Origin: an uncultured Clostridia bacterium
GTDB lineage: Bacteria; Bacillota; Clostridia; Christensenellales; UBA1242
Length of the DNA: 6,919 nucleotides
NCBI GenBank assembly: GCA_944372595.1
Contig: CALVZT010000039.1
Span: 1 to 6,919 of the forward strand
Direction: 5' to 3'
The translations under genes were made by a program, and so were the position numbers. Below, piece by piece: positions 6,787 through 6,919 of the stretch (position 1 is the first letter of the stretch; the number at the start of each line of letters is the position of its first letter). The notes below the pieces were generated by a model. It ran no database searches. It worked only from the letters and a program-made list of their open reading frames with translations, and was not told the DNA's origin.

Positions 6787-6815
6787 TAGTAATTATATAT
6801 ATACTATAATTATTA
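6787..6815. repeat. AT-only inverted repeat between the divergent genes
   Basis: TAGTAATTATA (6787-6797 with its leading T) pairs with TATAATTATTA (6805-6815) over 11 positions, including one G-T wobble, around a seven-base loop. It lies between the leftward dtd promoter and the rightward promoter at 6828. It could be an operator or simply a by-product of AT-rich sequence. Its right arm includes a TATAAT (6805-6810), but no convincing -35 stands at the right distance from it. Confidence 0.35.
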
Positions 6816-6827
6816 GGCGCAATAAGT

Positions 6828-6856
6828 TTGCTTTTTGTTATAAAATAAGGTAGAAT
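6828..6856 (+). promoter_or_regulatory. Predicted sigma-70-type promoter of the gene at the right edge
   Basis: TTGCTT (6828-6833), a 17-bp spacer, then TAGAAT (6851-6856). Transcription would start near 6863 and give a leader of about 47 nt before the ATG at 6910. The leader has a run of eight T residues (6889-6896) just before the ribosome binding site, and no obvious hairpin. Confidence 0.65.
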
Positions 6857-6896
6857 ATTGTTAGATTATATTTCATCTTTGTAATAACTTTTTTTT

Positions 6897-6904
6897 GAGG
6901 GTGA
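6897..6904 (+). promoter_or_regulatory. Ribosome binding site of the right-edge gene
   Basis: GAGGGTGA ends 5 nt before the ATG at 6910 and closely resembles the GGAGGTGA consensus. Together with the promoter upstream it is the main support for a gene starting at the window's edge. Confidence 0.7.
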
Positions 6905-6909
6905 AGCGT

Positions 6910-6919
6910 ATGAAGAAAT
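6910..6919 (+). CDS. Start of an unidentified gene, cut by the window edge
   Basis: ATG followed by two Lys codons and one further base is all that is visible. The start is supported by a good ribosome binding site 5 nt upstream and a promoter-like element at 6828-6856. A Met-Lys-Lys opening is common both in cytoplasmic proteins and in secreted ones, so nothing can be said about function. It is divergent from dtd-metG. Confidence 0.65.

Noticed and set aside
6795..6810. TATATATATACTATAAT considered as a further promoter.
   Set aside because: No -35-like hexamer stands 16-18 bp upstream of the TATAAT; the pair at 6828/6851 is better placed for the downstream gene.

Overview
The window is a stretch of ordinary housekeeping genes from an AT-rich bacterium using the standard code (TGG for Trp; TAA and TAG stops). 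The Lys/Asn/Ile-rich proteins, strong AGGAG-type ribosome binding sites, U-tract terminators, an ArgRS whose second signature reads GKDGKPFKTRDGG, and a short MetRS without a C-terminal tRNA-binding domain together suggest Bacillota, most likely a Clostridia-like lineage. This placement is inferred from sequence style and remembered relatives, not from a search.

Left half (+ strand): a tight operon. The end of ychF (ribosome-associated Obg-family ATPase) is followed by argS (arginyl-tRNA synthetase) after 13 nt, with the argS ribosome binding site overlapping the ychF stop codon. A P-type cation ATPase of the P-IIA (Ca2+) family starts 2 nt after argS stops. An intrinsic terminator closes the operon at about 4557-4596.

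Right half (- strand): a second two-gene operon pointing back at the first. dtd (D-aminoacyl-tRNA deacylase, starting at 6695) is followed, 2 nt after its stop, by a methionyl-tRNA synthetase (6249 to 4651). A 13-bp perfect hairpin with a U-rich tract on the - strand ends it, so the two operons converge on back-to-back terminators at 4557-4643.

Right edge: a 214-nt divergent intergenic region (6696-6909) holds a promoter firing left into dtd, an AT-only inverted repeat, and a promoter plus ribosome binding site firing right into a gene of which only the first three codons are visible.

Four of the five identified genes serve translation: YchF at the ribosome, two synthetases charging tRNA, and Dtd removing wrongly attached D-amino acids. 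The cation pump is the functional outlier. I found no mobile element, CRISPR array, tRNA, T-box or obviously new system. The points worth a second look are a dtd promoter so close to the start codon that the mRNA would be almost leaderless, a MetRS with an atypical methionine-pocket signature and an irregular zinc knuckle, and a Dtd with Asn in place of the signature Gln.
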